A DNA stretch of 64,000 nucleotides from Sphingomonas sp. Leaf208. GTDB lineage: Bacteria > Pseudomonadota > Alphaproteobacteria > Sphingomonadales > Sphingomonadaceae. Shown here piece by piece: positions 27,501 through 34,665 of the stretch (within the stretch, counting starts at the first letter, position 1; every line of letters starts with the position of its first letter). The DNA lies in the NCBI RefSeq assembly GCF_001421415.1, contig NZ_LMKH01000035.1, positions 369,655 through 433,654 of the forward strand. Direction: 5' to 3'. Made by a program: the position numbers and the translations under genes. Under the pieces are notes generated by a model, which had not been told where the DNA came from, did no database searches, and was given only the letters and a program-made list of their open reading frames with translations.

Positions 27501-28725
27501 AGTCGAACTGTTCGACCTCTCCGGCCCGGTCGCGATCGGTGCGGACGTCGTCGGCACGCTCGCCAACCCGACCCTGCGCGGCGTCGTCCAGGCGAACGGC
27601 GCGCGGATCGAAAGCGCGACCACCGGCACCGTTCTCACCAACGTACAGGCGACAGGCCGGTTCGGCGGTTCGCGGCTCGTGATCGACCGGTTCGGTGCGG
27701 ACGCGGGCAAGGGCGGACGCGTCACCGGCACCGGTCAGTTCGAATTCGCCGCCGCCGCCGGGATCGGCCTCGACCTCGCATTGCAGGCCGACAAGGCGGT
27801 GATGATCAACCGCGACGACATCGGCGCGACCGTCTCCGGGCCGCTGACGTTCAAGTCGAACGGCTCGGGCGGCACGATCGCCGGCGACGTCATACTCGAC
27901 AAGAGCCGCTACCGCCTCGGCCAGGCCACCGCCGCCAGCGCCGTGCCGCAGCTCAACATCCGCGAGATCAACCTGCCCGACGGCGGCGAGGAAGTCGCGA
28001 CCCCGACCAAGCCCTGGACGCTGGCGATCAAGGCGCGCGCGCCGAACCAGGTGATGGTCAGCGGCCTCGGCCTCACCAGCGAATGGTCCGCCAACCTCCA
28101 GATCGCCGGCCAACCCGAGAACCCGGCGATCACCGGCCGCGCGACGCTGATCCGCGGCGACTACGAGTTTGCCGGGCGGCAGTTCGAGTTGGCACGCGGC
28201 GTGATCCGCTTCGACGGGCAGGTGCCCGCGAATCCTGCTTTGGATATCGAGGCGAACGCGGACTCGACGGGCCTGAGCGCATCGATCCGCGTTACCGGCT
28301 ACGCGCTCAAACCCGAGATCGGCTTCACCAGCACGCCAGCGCTGCCCGAGGACGAGCTCCTCTCGCGGCTGTTGTTCGGCACCTCGATCACCAACCTGTC
28401 CGCGCCCGAAGCTCTCCAGCTTGCGGCGGCGGTCGCGGCATTGCAGGGCGGTGGCAGCGGCCTCAACCCGATCAACGCGGTGCGCCGGGCCGCCGGGCTC
28501 GATCGCCTCCGCATCCTCCCCGCCGATCCGCAGACCGGGCAGGGCACCTCGATCGCCGCCGGCAAATACGTCACCCGGCGGCTGTATGCGGAGATCGTTA
28601 CCGACGGTCAGGGCTATTCGGCGACGCAGGTCGAGTTCCAGGTCACCCGCTGGCTGTCGCTGCTGTCAAGCATCTCTACGCTCGGCCGCCAGAGCGCCAA
28701 CGTCCGCGTGTCGAAGGATTATTGA
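24580..28725 (+). CDS. tamB: Translocation/assembly module TamB
   Basis: 1381 aa. It starts at a TTG (24580-24582) that overlaps the tamA stop as TTGA. A single N-terminal transmembrane helix (WIVSAVIALLAIVGAALLIV) anchors a very long periplasmic beta-rich AsmA-like repeat region. The C-terminal DUF490/TamB domain (about residues 1050-1381) includes GDYEFAGRQFELARGVIRF and DELLSRLLFGTSI. It bridges the inner membrane to TamA and may also carry phospholipids. The tamA-tamB order is the classical one. Confidence 0.93.
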   Translation: MSEDVILPKRRIAWWRWIVSAVIALLAIVGAALLIVDTDIGHRFVADRIAAIKTANGLRFTVGRIDGSLYGDTRLTDLRVYDLEGLVFQAPNVTLDWSPFDWFSKRLEIRRLIVDRAILTHTPRTRPSKTRGPILPDFDIHIGKLSVGRLTLAKRVLGTERIGTLEGRADIRSGRALVDLEARVAGSDDLKLRIDAEPARDRFDLDVAAKGAAGGVLARMVKAKGPVALAVTGDGSWAKWNGRANGIVGTTRVVDLALAQVAGRYTLSGTLAPSSLLKGRLQKLTAPRILVNGSAGFANRRLDGQLSLRTPALAVDTTGIIDLAANAYRDVRIKARLLRPPALFANMTGNMVELRAILDGPFATAAFDYRLDASRFAFDQTGFENAHAAGKGRLSAAPVAVPIRFTAARVTGVGTVAGGILRNLSVDGLLRVTPTLLTGDALKLRSDKLTGSINLAVDLRNGQFEVGINGGLGRYLIPGLGIVDVKSTLRVVPGPNRKGTRVIGQGSAQMVRLDNAFFRSLAGGLPRITTNLERTTDGVLHFTNLVLTAPQIRLTGNGYRRRDGTFHFEGGGRQQTYGPVTLKLDGQIEKPTLDLVFASPNASLGLSNVRAHLDPTPQGFAFTAVGGSRLGPFTTNGAILLPPGADATIAIAALNVAGTKATGNIAVVDGGFNGALAVAGGGISGELLFRPVGQIQGVEGHLAAKAATLDGIALRQGKLDFVTLLDPAGTSIEATATGLGLRRGTFSLARFNGSASLRGGVGTIKTSIAGSRGRAFDIQSVTQVTANSYAITAQGTLDGRPLKLLTPAVLTQEQDGWHLAPTKLSFSGGEAQVGGRFTAASTAIDASLTRMPLAILDIAYPGLGLSGSASGSFTIATANGAAPTGKANVTIRGLSRAGLVLSSRPIDVGVAAVLSPDKLGLRAVIASAGKTIGRAQAQLAPLGQGDLASRISNARLFGQLRYSGPADTLWRLTGVELFDLSGPVAIGADVVGTLANPTLRGVVQANGARIESATTGTVLTNVQATGRFGGSRLVIDRFGADAGKGGRVTGTGQFEFAAAAGIGLDLALQADKAVMINRDDIGATVSGPLTFKSNGSGGTIAGDVILDKSRYRLGQATAASAVPQLNIREINLPDGGEEVATPTKPWTLAIKARAPNQVMVSGLGLTSEWSANLQIAGQPENPAITGRATLIRGDYEFAGRQFELARGVIRFDGQVPANPALDIEANADSTGLSASIRVTGYALKPEIGFTSTPALPEDELLSRLLFGTSITNLSAPEALQLAAAVAALQGGGSGLNPINAVRRAAGLDRLRILPADPQTGQGTSIAAGKYVTRRLYAEIVTDGQGYSATQVEFQVTRWLSLLSSISTLGRQSANVRVSKDY

Positions 28726-28763
28726 AGGATGATCCTTCCGCGGTGCTGGGATAAAGACGAAAC

Positions 28764-29765
28764 ATGAAGCCCGTCATCTTCGGCCTGTCCGGCCCCGTCC
28801 TCACCCCCGCCGAGCGCGCGTTCTTCGCCGAGTGCGAGCCCGCCGGGTACATCCTGTTCAAGCGCAACATCGTCGACCGTACCCAAGTCCGTGCGCTGAC
28901 GGACTCGCTCCGCGCGCTGGCCGGACGCGACGACCTCGCGATCCTGATCGACCAGGAGGGTGGCCGCGTCGCGCGAATGGGACCGCCCGAATGGCCCGCA
29001 TTCCCCGTCGGCCCGGTATTCGATGCAGCCTATGAACGCGCACCGATGACCGCGATCCAGGCGGCACGCGCCAATGCGCAGGCCCTCGGCGTCATGCTCA
29101 GCGAGGTCGGCATCACCGTGGACTGCCTGCCGCTGCTCGACGTGTCGCAGCCGGACACAACCGAAGCCGTCGCTTCGCGGACGTTCGGCTCCGACCCGAT
29201 GCGCGTCGCAGCGCTCGGCCGCGCGACGCTCGAAGGGCTGGCGGAAGGCGGCGTGGTCGGTGTCGTCAAGCACATGCCCGGCCACGGCCGCGCGCGAGTG
29301 GACACGCACCATCATCTGCCGACCGTTACCGCCACCGATGCCGAACTCGAGATCGACATCGAACCGTTCCGCACGCTCAACCAAGCGCCGATGGGCATGA
29401 CCTCGCACATCGTCTTCGACGCGTGGGATGCCGACCGCCCCGCGACGCTGTCGCCGATCGTGATCGACGAGATTATCCGTCGACGGATTGGCTTCGACGG
29501 CCTGCTGATGACCGACGACATCGACATGAAGGCGCTGTCGGGGACCGCCGGCGACAAGGCGGCGGGCGCGATCGCGGCGGGGTGCGACCTGGTGCTCGAT
29601 TGCTGGGCGCGGATGGACGAGATGGTCGAGATCGCCGGGCGGCTTGGCGAAATCTCGGAAGCGTCGCGCGCGAGGCTCGATCGGGCGACGGCGTCGGTCG
29701 GGCCGGGCAAAGGCGAGTTTGCAGAACTGATCGCAAAGCGCGATGCGTTGCTGGCGCGGGCCTGA
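28764..29765 (+). CDS. nagZ: Beta-N-acetylhexosaminidase NagZ
   Basis: 333 aa, glycoside hydrolase family 3. It has the KHMPGHGRARVDTHHHLP loop with the acid/base His near residue 176, the nucleophile in MTDDIDMKAL, and the EQEGGRV-like DQEGGRVARM. In the cytoplasm it removes GlcNAc from anhydro-muropeptides during cell-wall recycling. In most alphaproteobacteria nagZ directly precedes scpA-scpB-tatABC; here 1.4 kb of repeats and a ParD-like/map pair intervene. Confidence 0.95.
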   Translation: MKPVIFGLSGPVLTPAERAFFAECEPAGYILFKRNIVDRTQVRALTDSLRALAGRDDLAILIDQEGGRVARMGPPEWPAFPVGPVFDAAYERAPMTAIQAARANAQALGVMLSEVGITVDCLPLLDVSQPDTTEAVASRTFGSDPMRVAALGRATLEGLAEGGVVGVVKHMPGHGRARVDTHHHLPTVTATDAELEIDIEPFRTLNQAPMGMTSHIVFDAWDADRPATLSPIVIDEIIRRRIGFDGLLMTDDIDMKALSGTAGDKAAGAIAAGCDLVLDCWARMDEMVEIAGRLGEISEASRARLDRATASVGPGKGEFAELIAKRDALLARA

Positions 29766-29782
29766 CTCTAGCCCATCATCAT

Positions 29783-29797
29783 CCCCCCCCCCCCCCC
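29783..29797. repeat. C15 homopolymer tract
   Basis: Fifteen consecutive C in the non-coding gap 18 bp after the nagZ stop. The whole gap 29766-30067 holds this tract, a family A half-element and a family D repeat, and no gene. Confidence 0.9.
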
Positions 29798-29831
29798 GGT
29801 CGCAGTAACGAAGCGTAACGGTAGTCAGTAC

Positions 29832-29869
29832 CGTTCCCCAACTGGGCCCCGGCCTTCGCCGGGGTGGTG
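29832..29869. repeat. Half of a family A repeat
   Basis: Shows CAACTGGGCCCCGGCCTTCG and CCGGGGTGG, the right arm of the family A element, preceded by a degraded centre (GTAACGAAG...). The left arm is missing. Confidence 0.65.
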
Positions 29870-29883
29870 TTGGTGGAGGGGCC

Positions 29884-30019
29884 CCGTTCGTCCTGAGTAG
29901 CTGCTGAGCTTGTCGAAGCGGCGTTTCGAAGGACAGGTTGGCGCTCGGAACCTGTGCTTCGATACGCGCCTTCGATACGGCTCTGGCGAGCCTACTCAGT
30001 CGCTACTCAGCACGAACGG
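29884..30019. repeat. Large hairpin repeat (family D, copy 2)
   Basis: Starts CCGTTCGTCCTGAGTAG and ends CTACTCAGCACGAACGG, with inner GAAGC/GCTTC and CGATACG blocks matching copy 1 at 22091-22239. Confidence 0.8.
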
Positions 30020-30067
30020 TTAAGGGGCGGGAGGAATACGGTTGAGCGAAACGCGATCCCCCCGCAA

Positions 30068-30841
30068 TCACCCCAACCCCCGAGCCCGCTCATCCCCTCG
30101 CAACGTCAGCACTTCGACCCCGCCGCGTGTCACCGCCACCGTATGCTCGAACTGCGCCGAAAGCTTGCCGTCGTCGGTGACCACCGTCCACCCGTCGTCC
30201 TCGGTCGACACCTTGCGCGTCCCCTGGTTGATCATCGGCTCGATCGTGAACACCATCCCCTCGCGCAGCGTCATGCCCGTCCCCGCGCGCCCGAAATTGA
30301 GCACCTGCGGCTCCTCGTGCATCTCTCGACCGATGCCGTGCCCGCAATAGTCGCGCACCACCGCATAGCCGTGCTTCTTCGCGTGCCGCTCGATCGCGAA
30401 GCCGATATCGCCGAGCTGCGCGCCCGCCCGGACCTGCCGGATGCCCTGCCACATCGCCTCCTGCGCGATCCGCACGAGGCGCTTCGCGGCAGGCGGAACG
30501 GTACCCACCATATACGTCTTGCTCGAATCGGCGATGAAGCCGTTCTTCTCCAGCGTGATGTCCAAATTGACGACATCGCCGTCGTGGATGACGTCGCGCG
30601 GGTTCGGCACGCCGTGGCAGACGACATGGTTGATCGAGCTGTTCAGGACATATTCGAAGCCATATTGCCCCTTGCTCGCAGGCCGGGCGGCGAGGTCGTC
30701 GGTGATGAAGCGGTCGACCATGTCGTTGACCTGCAACGTCGACAGCCCCGCCAGATCCCGCTCGTCGAGCATCTCGAACACCGACGCCAGCAACGCACCC
30801 GACACGCGCATCAGCGCCAGTTCGGCCGGCGTCTTCACCAT
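30068..30841 (-). CDS. map: Type I methionine aminopeptidase
   Basis: 257 aa. It removes the initiator Met from nascent proteins. The metal ligands and motifs are visible: VVNLDITLEKNGFIADSSKT (two Asp), CGHGIGREMHEEP (His), FTIEPMI (Glu) and SAQFEHTVAVT (Glu). The start lies 1 nt after the stop of a ParD-like gene, so the two form an operon. It sits on the opposite strand inside the otherwise collinear nagZ-scpA region. Whether another map copy exists elsewhere cannot be seen. Confidence 0.93.
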   Translation of the reverse strand: MVKTPAELALMRVSGALLASVFEMLDERDLAGLSTLQVNDMVDRFITDDLAARPASKGQYGFEYVLNSSINHVVCHGVPNPRDVIHDGDVVNLDITLEKNGFIADSSKTYMVGTVPPAAKRLVRIAQEAMWQGIRQVRAGAQLGDIGFAIERHAKKHGYAVVRDYCGHGIGREMHEEPQVLNFGRAGTGMTLREGMVFTIEPMINQGTRKVSTEDDGWTVVTDDGKLSAQFEHTVAVTRGGVEVLTLRGDERARGLG

Positions 30842-30842
30842 C

Positions 30843-31049
30843 TCAGGCTGCCGTCTTGTCGGCGACGCGGACCGAGGCCGCGGCGAGTTGCGCGGTGACG
30901 ATATCGTTGAACGACAGCGTCGGGTTGGCCTCGGCGAGCATGCCGATCTTCATCCAGAACTCCGCCTGCGCATTGATCGACCGGCACAACACCTGACTCG
31001 CCCGCCGTGCATCCTCGTGCAGCGCGTCGTCTATCTTCACGATACCCAT
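30843..31049 (-). CDS. ParD-like family protein
   Basis: 68 aa with the look of the ParD_like family (MGIVKIDDALHEDARRAS, then INAQAEFWMKIGMLAEANP), a short ribbon-helix-helix-like DNA-binding protein. Relatives are annotated as antitoxins, but no ParE or other toxin is next to it. Instead it is followed after 1 nt by map. It may regulate its own operon and therefore MetAP dosage; this is inference. Confidence 0.8.
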   Translation of the reverse strand: MGIVKIDDALHEDARRASQVLCRSINAQAEFWMKIGMLAEANPTLSFNDIVTAQLAAASVRVADKTAA

Positions 31050-31155
31050 GCAAGCCTCACATTCACCTTGACCATATAAAACGTGTACGGTTCATATGGT
31101 CGAACGTCAAACTTCGAGGGTGGATGCCCGGCGACGTGCGCTGTAGCGTCCGGCG

Positions 31156-31878
31156 ATGGACGATGCGCAACTGACCCTGGATCTCTACGGATGGGAGGGC
31201 CCGCTCGATCTGCTGCTGTCACTCGCGCGCGGGCAGAAGGTCGATCTGCGAAAAATCTCGATCCTAGCGCTGGTCGAGCAGTACCTTGCCTATGTCGACT
31301 CCGCCCGCGCGCTGAAGCTTGAACTCGCCGCCGACTATCTCGTGATGGCGGCATGGCTGGCGTATCTGAAGTCGGCGCTGCTCCTGCCGCGCGATCCACT
31401 CGCCGAGCCCGACCCGGAGGAACTCGCGCTGCGGCTCCAACTGAGGCTCGAACGCCTGAGCGCGATGCGCGAGGCCGGTGCGCGGCTGATGGCGCGCGAT
31501 CGCACCGGGCGAGACGTGTTCCTGCGCGGCGCGCCCGAGGGACTGCGAACGGTGCGCAAGGCCGCATGGCAGGCCGAGATCTTCGACCTGATCGCCGCGT
31601 ACGGCCGCATTTCCGCGCGGACGCGGCCGGTCATGCACGTCGTCGCCGACCGCGAGGTGATGACGCTGGAGGCGGCGCTGGAGCGCGTATCGATGCTGGT
31701 TGGCGAGCGGATTGACTGGAGCGTGATCGAAAGCTTCCTCCCCGAAGCGGGCGAGCGTCTCCGGCGGTCGGCGCTCGCGTCCAGCTTCGTCGCAGCACTA
31801 GAACTAGCACGGCAGGGGAAGATCGAACTGCGCCAGGCGTCACCCTTCGCGCCGCTGTATCTGAGAGCCCGCGCGTGA
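31156..31878 (+). CDS. scpA: Segregation and condensation protein A
   Basis: 240 aa. The kleisin N-terminus LYGWEGPLDLLLSLARGQKVDL, the central YLVMAAWLAYLKSALLLP and the C-terminal winged helix (ASSFVAALELARQGKIELRQ) identify it. It binds Smc heads with ScpB in chromosome compaction. The stop overlaps the scpB start by 4 bp. Confidence 0.95.
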   Translation: MDDAQLTLDLYGWEGPLDLLLSLARGQKVDLRKISILALVEQYLAYVDSARALKLELAADYLVMAAWLAYLKSALLLPRDPLAEPDPEELALRLQLRLERLSAMREAGARLMARDRTGRDVFLRGAPEGLRTVRKAAWQAEIFDLIAAYGRISARTRPVMHVVADREVMTLEAALERVSMLVGERIDWSVIESFLPEAGERLRRSALASSFVAALELARQGKIELRQASPFAPLYLRARA

Positions 31879-32477
31879 CCCCGCCCAACGACTTCACGCG
31901 CGCCGTCGAGGCGGTGCTGTTCGCAGCCGAGATCCCGCTGACGATCGACGCGATTCGCGCGCATGTCGGCACCGGCGACGTCCGCGCCGCGCTCGATCAG
32001 CTGACGGCTGACTATGCCGGCCGAGGCATCGCGATCGTCCGGCGCGGCGAGCGCTGGCAGTTCCAGACCGCGCCCGACATGGCGCACATGCTCCGCCGCG
32101 ACCGCGAAGAACCGCGCAAGCTTAGTCGCGCTGGGATCGAGACGCTGGCGATCATCGCCTACCACGAACCCGTCACCCGCGCGGAAATCGAGGCGGTTCG
32201 CGGGGTGCAAATCTCGAAGGGGACGCTCGACGTCCTGATGGAAGCGGGCTGGGTGAAGCCCTCTGGACGACGCGAAGTGCCGGGACGCCCGCTGATGTTC
32301 GCGACCACGCCTGCATTCCTCGTCCATTTCGGCCTCCAGAGCCGCCGCGACCTGCCCGGAATCGACGATCTGCGTGCCGCCGGGCTGCTCGATCCGGTCG
32401 ATCTCGCCTTCGATCGCCTCGAAGATAGCGAAGATGACAGCGGAGATGGCGAGGTGGCTGGCAAACCGGCAGGATGA
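31875..32477 (+). CDS. scpB: Segregation and condensation protein B
   Basis: 200 aa with two winged-helix domains. FTRAVEAVLFAAEIPLTIDA opens the first; LSRAGIETLAIIAYHEPVT and RGVQISKGTLDVLMEAGWV lie in the second. The acidic tail is usual for the family. The start is an overlapping GTG (GCGTGACC). It works with ScpA and Smc; the 4-bp overlap with scpA ensures coupled synthesis. Confidence 0.95.
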   Translation: MTPPNDFTRAVEAVLFAAEIPLTIDAIRAHVGTGDVRAALDQLTADYAGRGIAIVRRGERWQFQTAPDMAHMLRRDREEPRKLSRAGIETLAIIAYHEPVTRAEIEAVRGVQISKGTLDVLMEAGWVKPSGRREVPGRPLMFATTPAFLVHFGLQSRRDLPGIDDLRAAGLLDPVDLAFDRLEDSEDDSGDGEVAGKPAG

Positions 32478-32512
32478 GGCTTAGATAGGGTTCAGTTTCC
32501 AGGAGAATTGCC

Positions 32513-32758
32513 ATGGGCGGTTTTAGCCCGATTCACTTGCTCGTTCTCGCGGTCGTCGCGATCCTCCTTCTCGGCGGTGGCCGATTCTCGAACCTGATGG
32601 GCGACGTCGCCAAGGGCGTTAAGAACTTCAAGAAGGGCATGTCCGAGAACGACGACGAGACGCCAGCCAAGCCATCGGCCCGGATCGAAGCGCAGAAGAC
32701 TGCCGATCCTGCGTTCGATCGCGACGGCAATCGCGTCCGCGACGACCGTCCTGCCTGA
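32513..32758 (+). CDS. tatA: Sec-independent translocase subunit TatA
   Basis: 81 aa. A short N-terminal transmembrane helix (IHLLVLAVVAILLLGGG) is followed by the amphipathic GDVAKGVKNFKKGM and a charged tail. It forms the pore of the twin-arginine pathway. RBS AGGAG precedes it. The exported M24 peptidase at 618 is a likely Tat client. Confidence 0.95.
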   Translation: MGGFSPIHLLVLAVVAILLLGGGRFSNLMGDVAKGVKNFKKGMSENDDETPAKPSARIEAQKTADPAFDRDGNRVRDDRPA

Positions 32759-32796
32759 AGCCGGCAGAGTTGACGACACTAGATAGGCGCGGCTGA

Positions 32797-33321
32797 ATGT
32801 TCGATATCGCGCCCTCCGAGTTTCTGCTCGTGGCCTTCGTCGCGCTCGTCGTGATCGGTCCGAAGGATTTGCCCAAGGCGATGCGCGTGGTCGGCTATTG
32901 GGTCGGCAAGGCGCGAGGCGTCGCGCGGCAGTTCCGCTCGGGCTTCGATTCGATGGTCCGCGAGGCCGAACTCGAAGAAATGGAAAAGCGCTGGGCGTCC
33001 GAAAACGAACGCATCATGCGCGAGCATCCGCAGACGGGCACGGACTCGACGGCCGATACCACGCAGGTGGTGCACTCGCCGGAGACGGAGGAGCATCGCC
33101 GTGACTATCGGTCCGTCGATCATACCGACGAGCCGGTGATGGTCGAGAAGCCGGTAGTGGCTGCTGCCTCAGAGCCTGCTTCGCCGGTACCGGCCGAGCA
33201 GGAGCATAAGCCATTGGCGGATCGCGGTCCGGACCTGTTCGACGGGCCGCTGGATACGCCGGCCGCGACCGCGCCCCATCACGACGACAAGACCGGCAAG
33301 TCCGACGTGGCGTCATCGTGA
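32797..33321 (+). CDS. tatB: Sec-independent translocase subunit TatB
   Basis: 174 aa. The N-terminal helix SEFLLVAFVALVVIGPKDLP contains the conserved Glu and GPK/DLP turn. A long amphipathic helix follows, then an acidic low-complexity tail with repeated Pro and Glu. It forms the substrate receptor with TatC. Confidence 0.93.
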   Translation: MFDIAPSEFLLVAFVALVVIGPKDLPKAMRVVGYWVGKARGVARQFRSGFDSMVREAELEEMEKRWASENERIMREHPQTGTDSTADTTQVVHSPETEEHRRDYRSVDHTDEPVMVEKPVVAAASEPASPVPAEQEHKPLADRGPDLFDGPLDTPAATAPHHDDKTGKSDVASS

Positions 33322-33364
33322 ACGCAGCGGCCGTGACTATCCTCCATAACGCCGAAAGCCAGAC

Positions 33365-34147
33365 ATGAGCGAGATCGACGAAAGCCGGGCGCCGTTGCTC
33401 GACCATCTGATCGAGCTCCGGCGGCGGCTGCTCTACTGCATCGCCGCGCTGGTCGTGACGTTCGCGGTGGCGATGTATTTTGCCGAGAACATCTTCGGCT
33501 TCCTGGTTCACCCGCTGCTCGCTGCGGGTCAGAACAAGGTCATCTATACCGAGATTTTCGAAGCGTTTTTCGTCCAGATCAAGGTGGCGTTCTTCGCCGC
33601 GATGATGCTGTCATTCCCCGTGATCGCGAACCAGGTGTGGCAGTTCGTCGCGCCCGGCCTGTACAAGAAGGAACGCGGCGCGCTGCTGCCGTTCATCCTC
33701 GCCACGCCAGTTCTGTTCCTGACGGGGGCCGCGATGGCCTATTACGTCGCGATCCCGATGGCGCTGCACTTCCTGCTCGGCTTCGACGGCATGGTCGGCG
33801 GGATCCATCGCGAAGCGCTGCCGGCGATCGGCAACTACCTCTCGTTCACGATGCAGTTCCTGTTCGGCTTCGGCATCTCGTTCCTGTTGCCGGTCCTGCT
33901 GATGCTGTTGGAGCGGGCAGGGATCGTCACGCGCAAGCAACTGATCGGCGCGCGGCGCTACGCGATCGTCGCGGCATTCGCGATTGCGGCGGTGTTGACG
34001 CCGCCGGATATCGGTTCGCAGCTGCTGCTCGCGATCCCGCTGGTGATCCTGTACGAACTGGCGCTGATTGGGATCTGGTTTACCGAGCGTAGCCGGGCGA
34101 AGGCCAAGGCGGTCGAAGGCGACGGCACCGACATCGTCGAAAGCTGA
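33365..34147 (+). CDS. tatC: Sec-independent translocase subunit TatC
   Basis: 260 aa with six transmembrane segments. Signatures are LLDHLIELRRRLLY at the N-terminus, the FEAFFVQIKVAFFAAMMLSFPVI region (conserved Glu) and QVWQFVAPGLYKKER. It recognises the twin-arginine motif. It is the last gene of the tat operon and is followed by a perfect bidirectional terminator. Confidence 0.96.
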   Translation: MSEIDESRAPLLDHLIELRRRLLYCIAALVVTFAVAMYFAENIFGFLVHPLLAAGQNKVIYTEIFEAFFVQIKVAFFAAMMLSFPVIANQVWQFVAPGLYKKERGALLPFILATPVLFLTGAAMAYYVAIPMALHFLLGFDGMVGGIHREALPAIGNYLSFTMQFLFGFGISFLLPVLLMLLERAGIVTRKQLIGARRYAIVAAFAIAAVLTPPDIGSQLLLAIPLVILYELALIGIWFTERSRAKAKAVEGDGTDIVES

Positions 34148-34170
34148 CCACGCGGCATAGCTGAAACAAA

Positions 34171-34204
34171 AACGGGGCCCGGTGTATACGCACCGGGCCC
34201 CGTT
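34171..34204. terminator. Bidirectional intrinsic terminator between tatC and entericidin
   Basis: Perfect 14-bp arms AACGGGGCCCGGTG and CACCGGGCCCCGTT with the loop TATACG. There is an A-rich run on the left (ACAAAAA) and TTCATTATC on the right, so it can end transcripts from both convergent genes. Confidence 0.9.
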
Positions 34205-34226
34205 TCATTATCATAAGCGCAAAGGC

Positions 34227-34361
34227 TTACTTGGCGTTGTCCGCAGTCTTCGCGACGGTCTTGCCCGCCGAAGCCACGTCCTTGCCTGCGCCCTCGACCG
34301 TGTTGCATGCCGACACCATCAAAGCGCTGGCTACAATCGCCAGTCCAACCAACTTACGCAT
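34227..34361 (-). CDS. Entericidin A/B family lipoprotein
   Basis: 44 aa. The signal peptide MRKLVGLAIVASALMVSAC ends in a lipobox with the lipidated Cys at residue 19. The short mature part is NTVEGAGKDVASAGKTVAKT, typical of entericidins, followed by ADNAK. In other bacteria these small outer-envelope lipoproteins are induced by stress and stationary phase. A strong RBS (AGGAGG) lies 6 nt upstream. An EcfG-like promoter lies about 40 bp upstream and the general stress locus is adjacent. Confidence 0.9.
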   Translation of the reverse strand: MRKLVGLAIVASALMVSACNTVEGAGKDVASAGKTVAKTADNAK

Positions 34362-34402
34362 GATACTTCCTCCTAGAAGGGCTTGAATGCCACGGGAGGG
34401 GG

Positions 34403-34427
34403 AATGTTCGGGGGCGCCATTCGTTCC
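34403..34427 (-). promoter_or_regulatory. EcfG-like promoter upstream of entericidin
   Basis: Minus strand GGAAC (34427-34423), 16 nt, then CATT (34406-34403). One -10 base differs from CGTT. The leader would be about 35 nt. Confidence 0.45.
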
Positions 34428-34467
34428 GCCGCTGGAACCAACTCACGGCAGGAAAAGCCTGTTTTCG

Positions 34468-34566
34468 GAATAAAGGCCCGGCAGCATCACCAGGGGGGGG
34501 AGGGTGTGCTACCGGGCCTGTGTTCTGGATAGCGAGAGCGGGGGGGCATAAAGTCGCTATCCGAAG
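34468..34566 (-). ncRNA. Candidate EcfG-dependent small RNA with two C-rich (anti-Shine-Dalgarno-like) loops
   Basis: Read on the minus strand, a perfect EcfG promoter is followed by about 100 nt that fold into two stem-loops. Stem 1 pairs GGATAGCGA (34562-34554) with TCGCTATCC (34535-34527); its 18-nt loop contains C7. Stem 2 pairs GGCCCGGTAGCA with TGCTGCCGGGCC (outer ends 34518 and 34475); its loop contains CCCTCC followed by more C. TTTATT follows directly, making stem 2 a terminator. No open frame fits. The form resembles Caulobacter GsrN, a sigma-T-dependent stress sRNA with a C-rich loop, and the anti-SD cuckoo RNAs of Rhodobacter. Such loops pair with G-rich ribosome binding sites. 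Homology to either is not shown. The rest of the gap 34362-34665 holds only the entericidin promoter. Confidence 0.7.
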
Positions 34567-34571
34567 TGTAG

Positions 34572-34596
34572 AACGGCAACGGCGATGGTCGGTTCC
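34572..34596 (-). promoter_or_regulatory. Consensus EcfG promoter of the candidate sRNA
   Basis: Minus strand GGAAC (34596-34592), exactly 16 nt, then CGTT (34575-34572). This matches the alphaproteobacterial EcfG consensus. Transcription would begin around 34564-34567, just before the first stem at 34562. Confidence 0.75.
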
Positions 34597-34665
34597 CGCT
34601 TTTCTTCGAATCTATTCAATTTAATGCGTCGTTTGATATGGATCAGCCGACGTTGCAGAAAAGGC

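Noticed and set aside
29783..29797. C15 as a phase-variation switch of a gene
   Set aside because: It lies 3' of nagZ and 3' of map, outside any frame and away from visible promoters, so no on/off effect is apparent.
30843..31049. Complete type II toxin-antitoxin system
   Set aside because: Only the ParD-like protein is present; the adjacent gene is a full-length methionine aminopeptidase and no toxin frame is seen.
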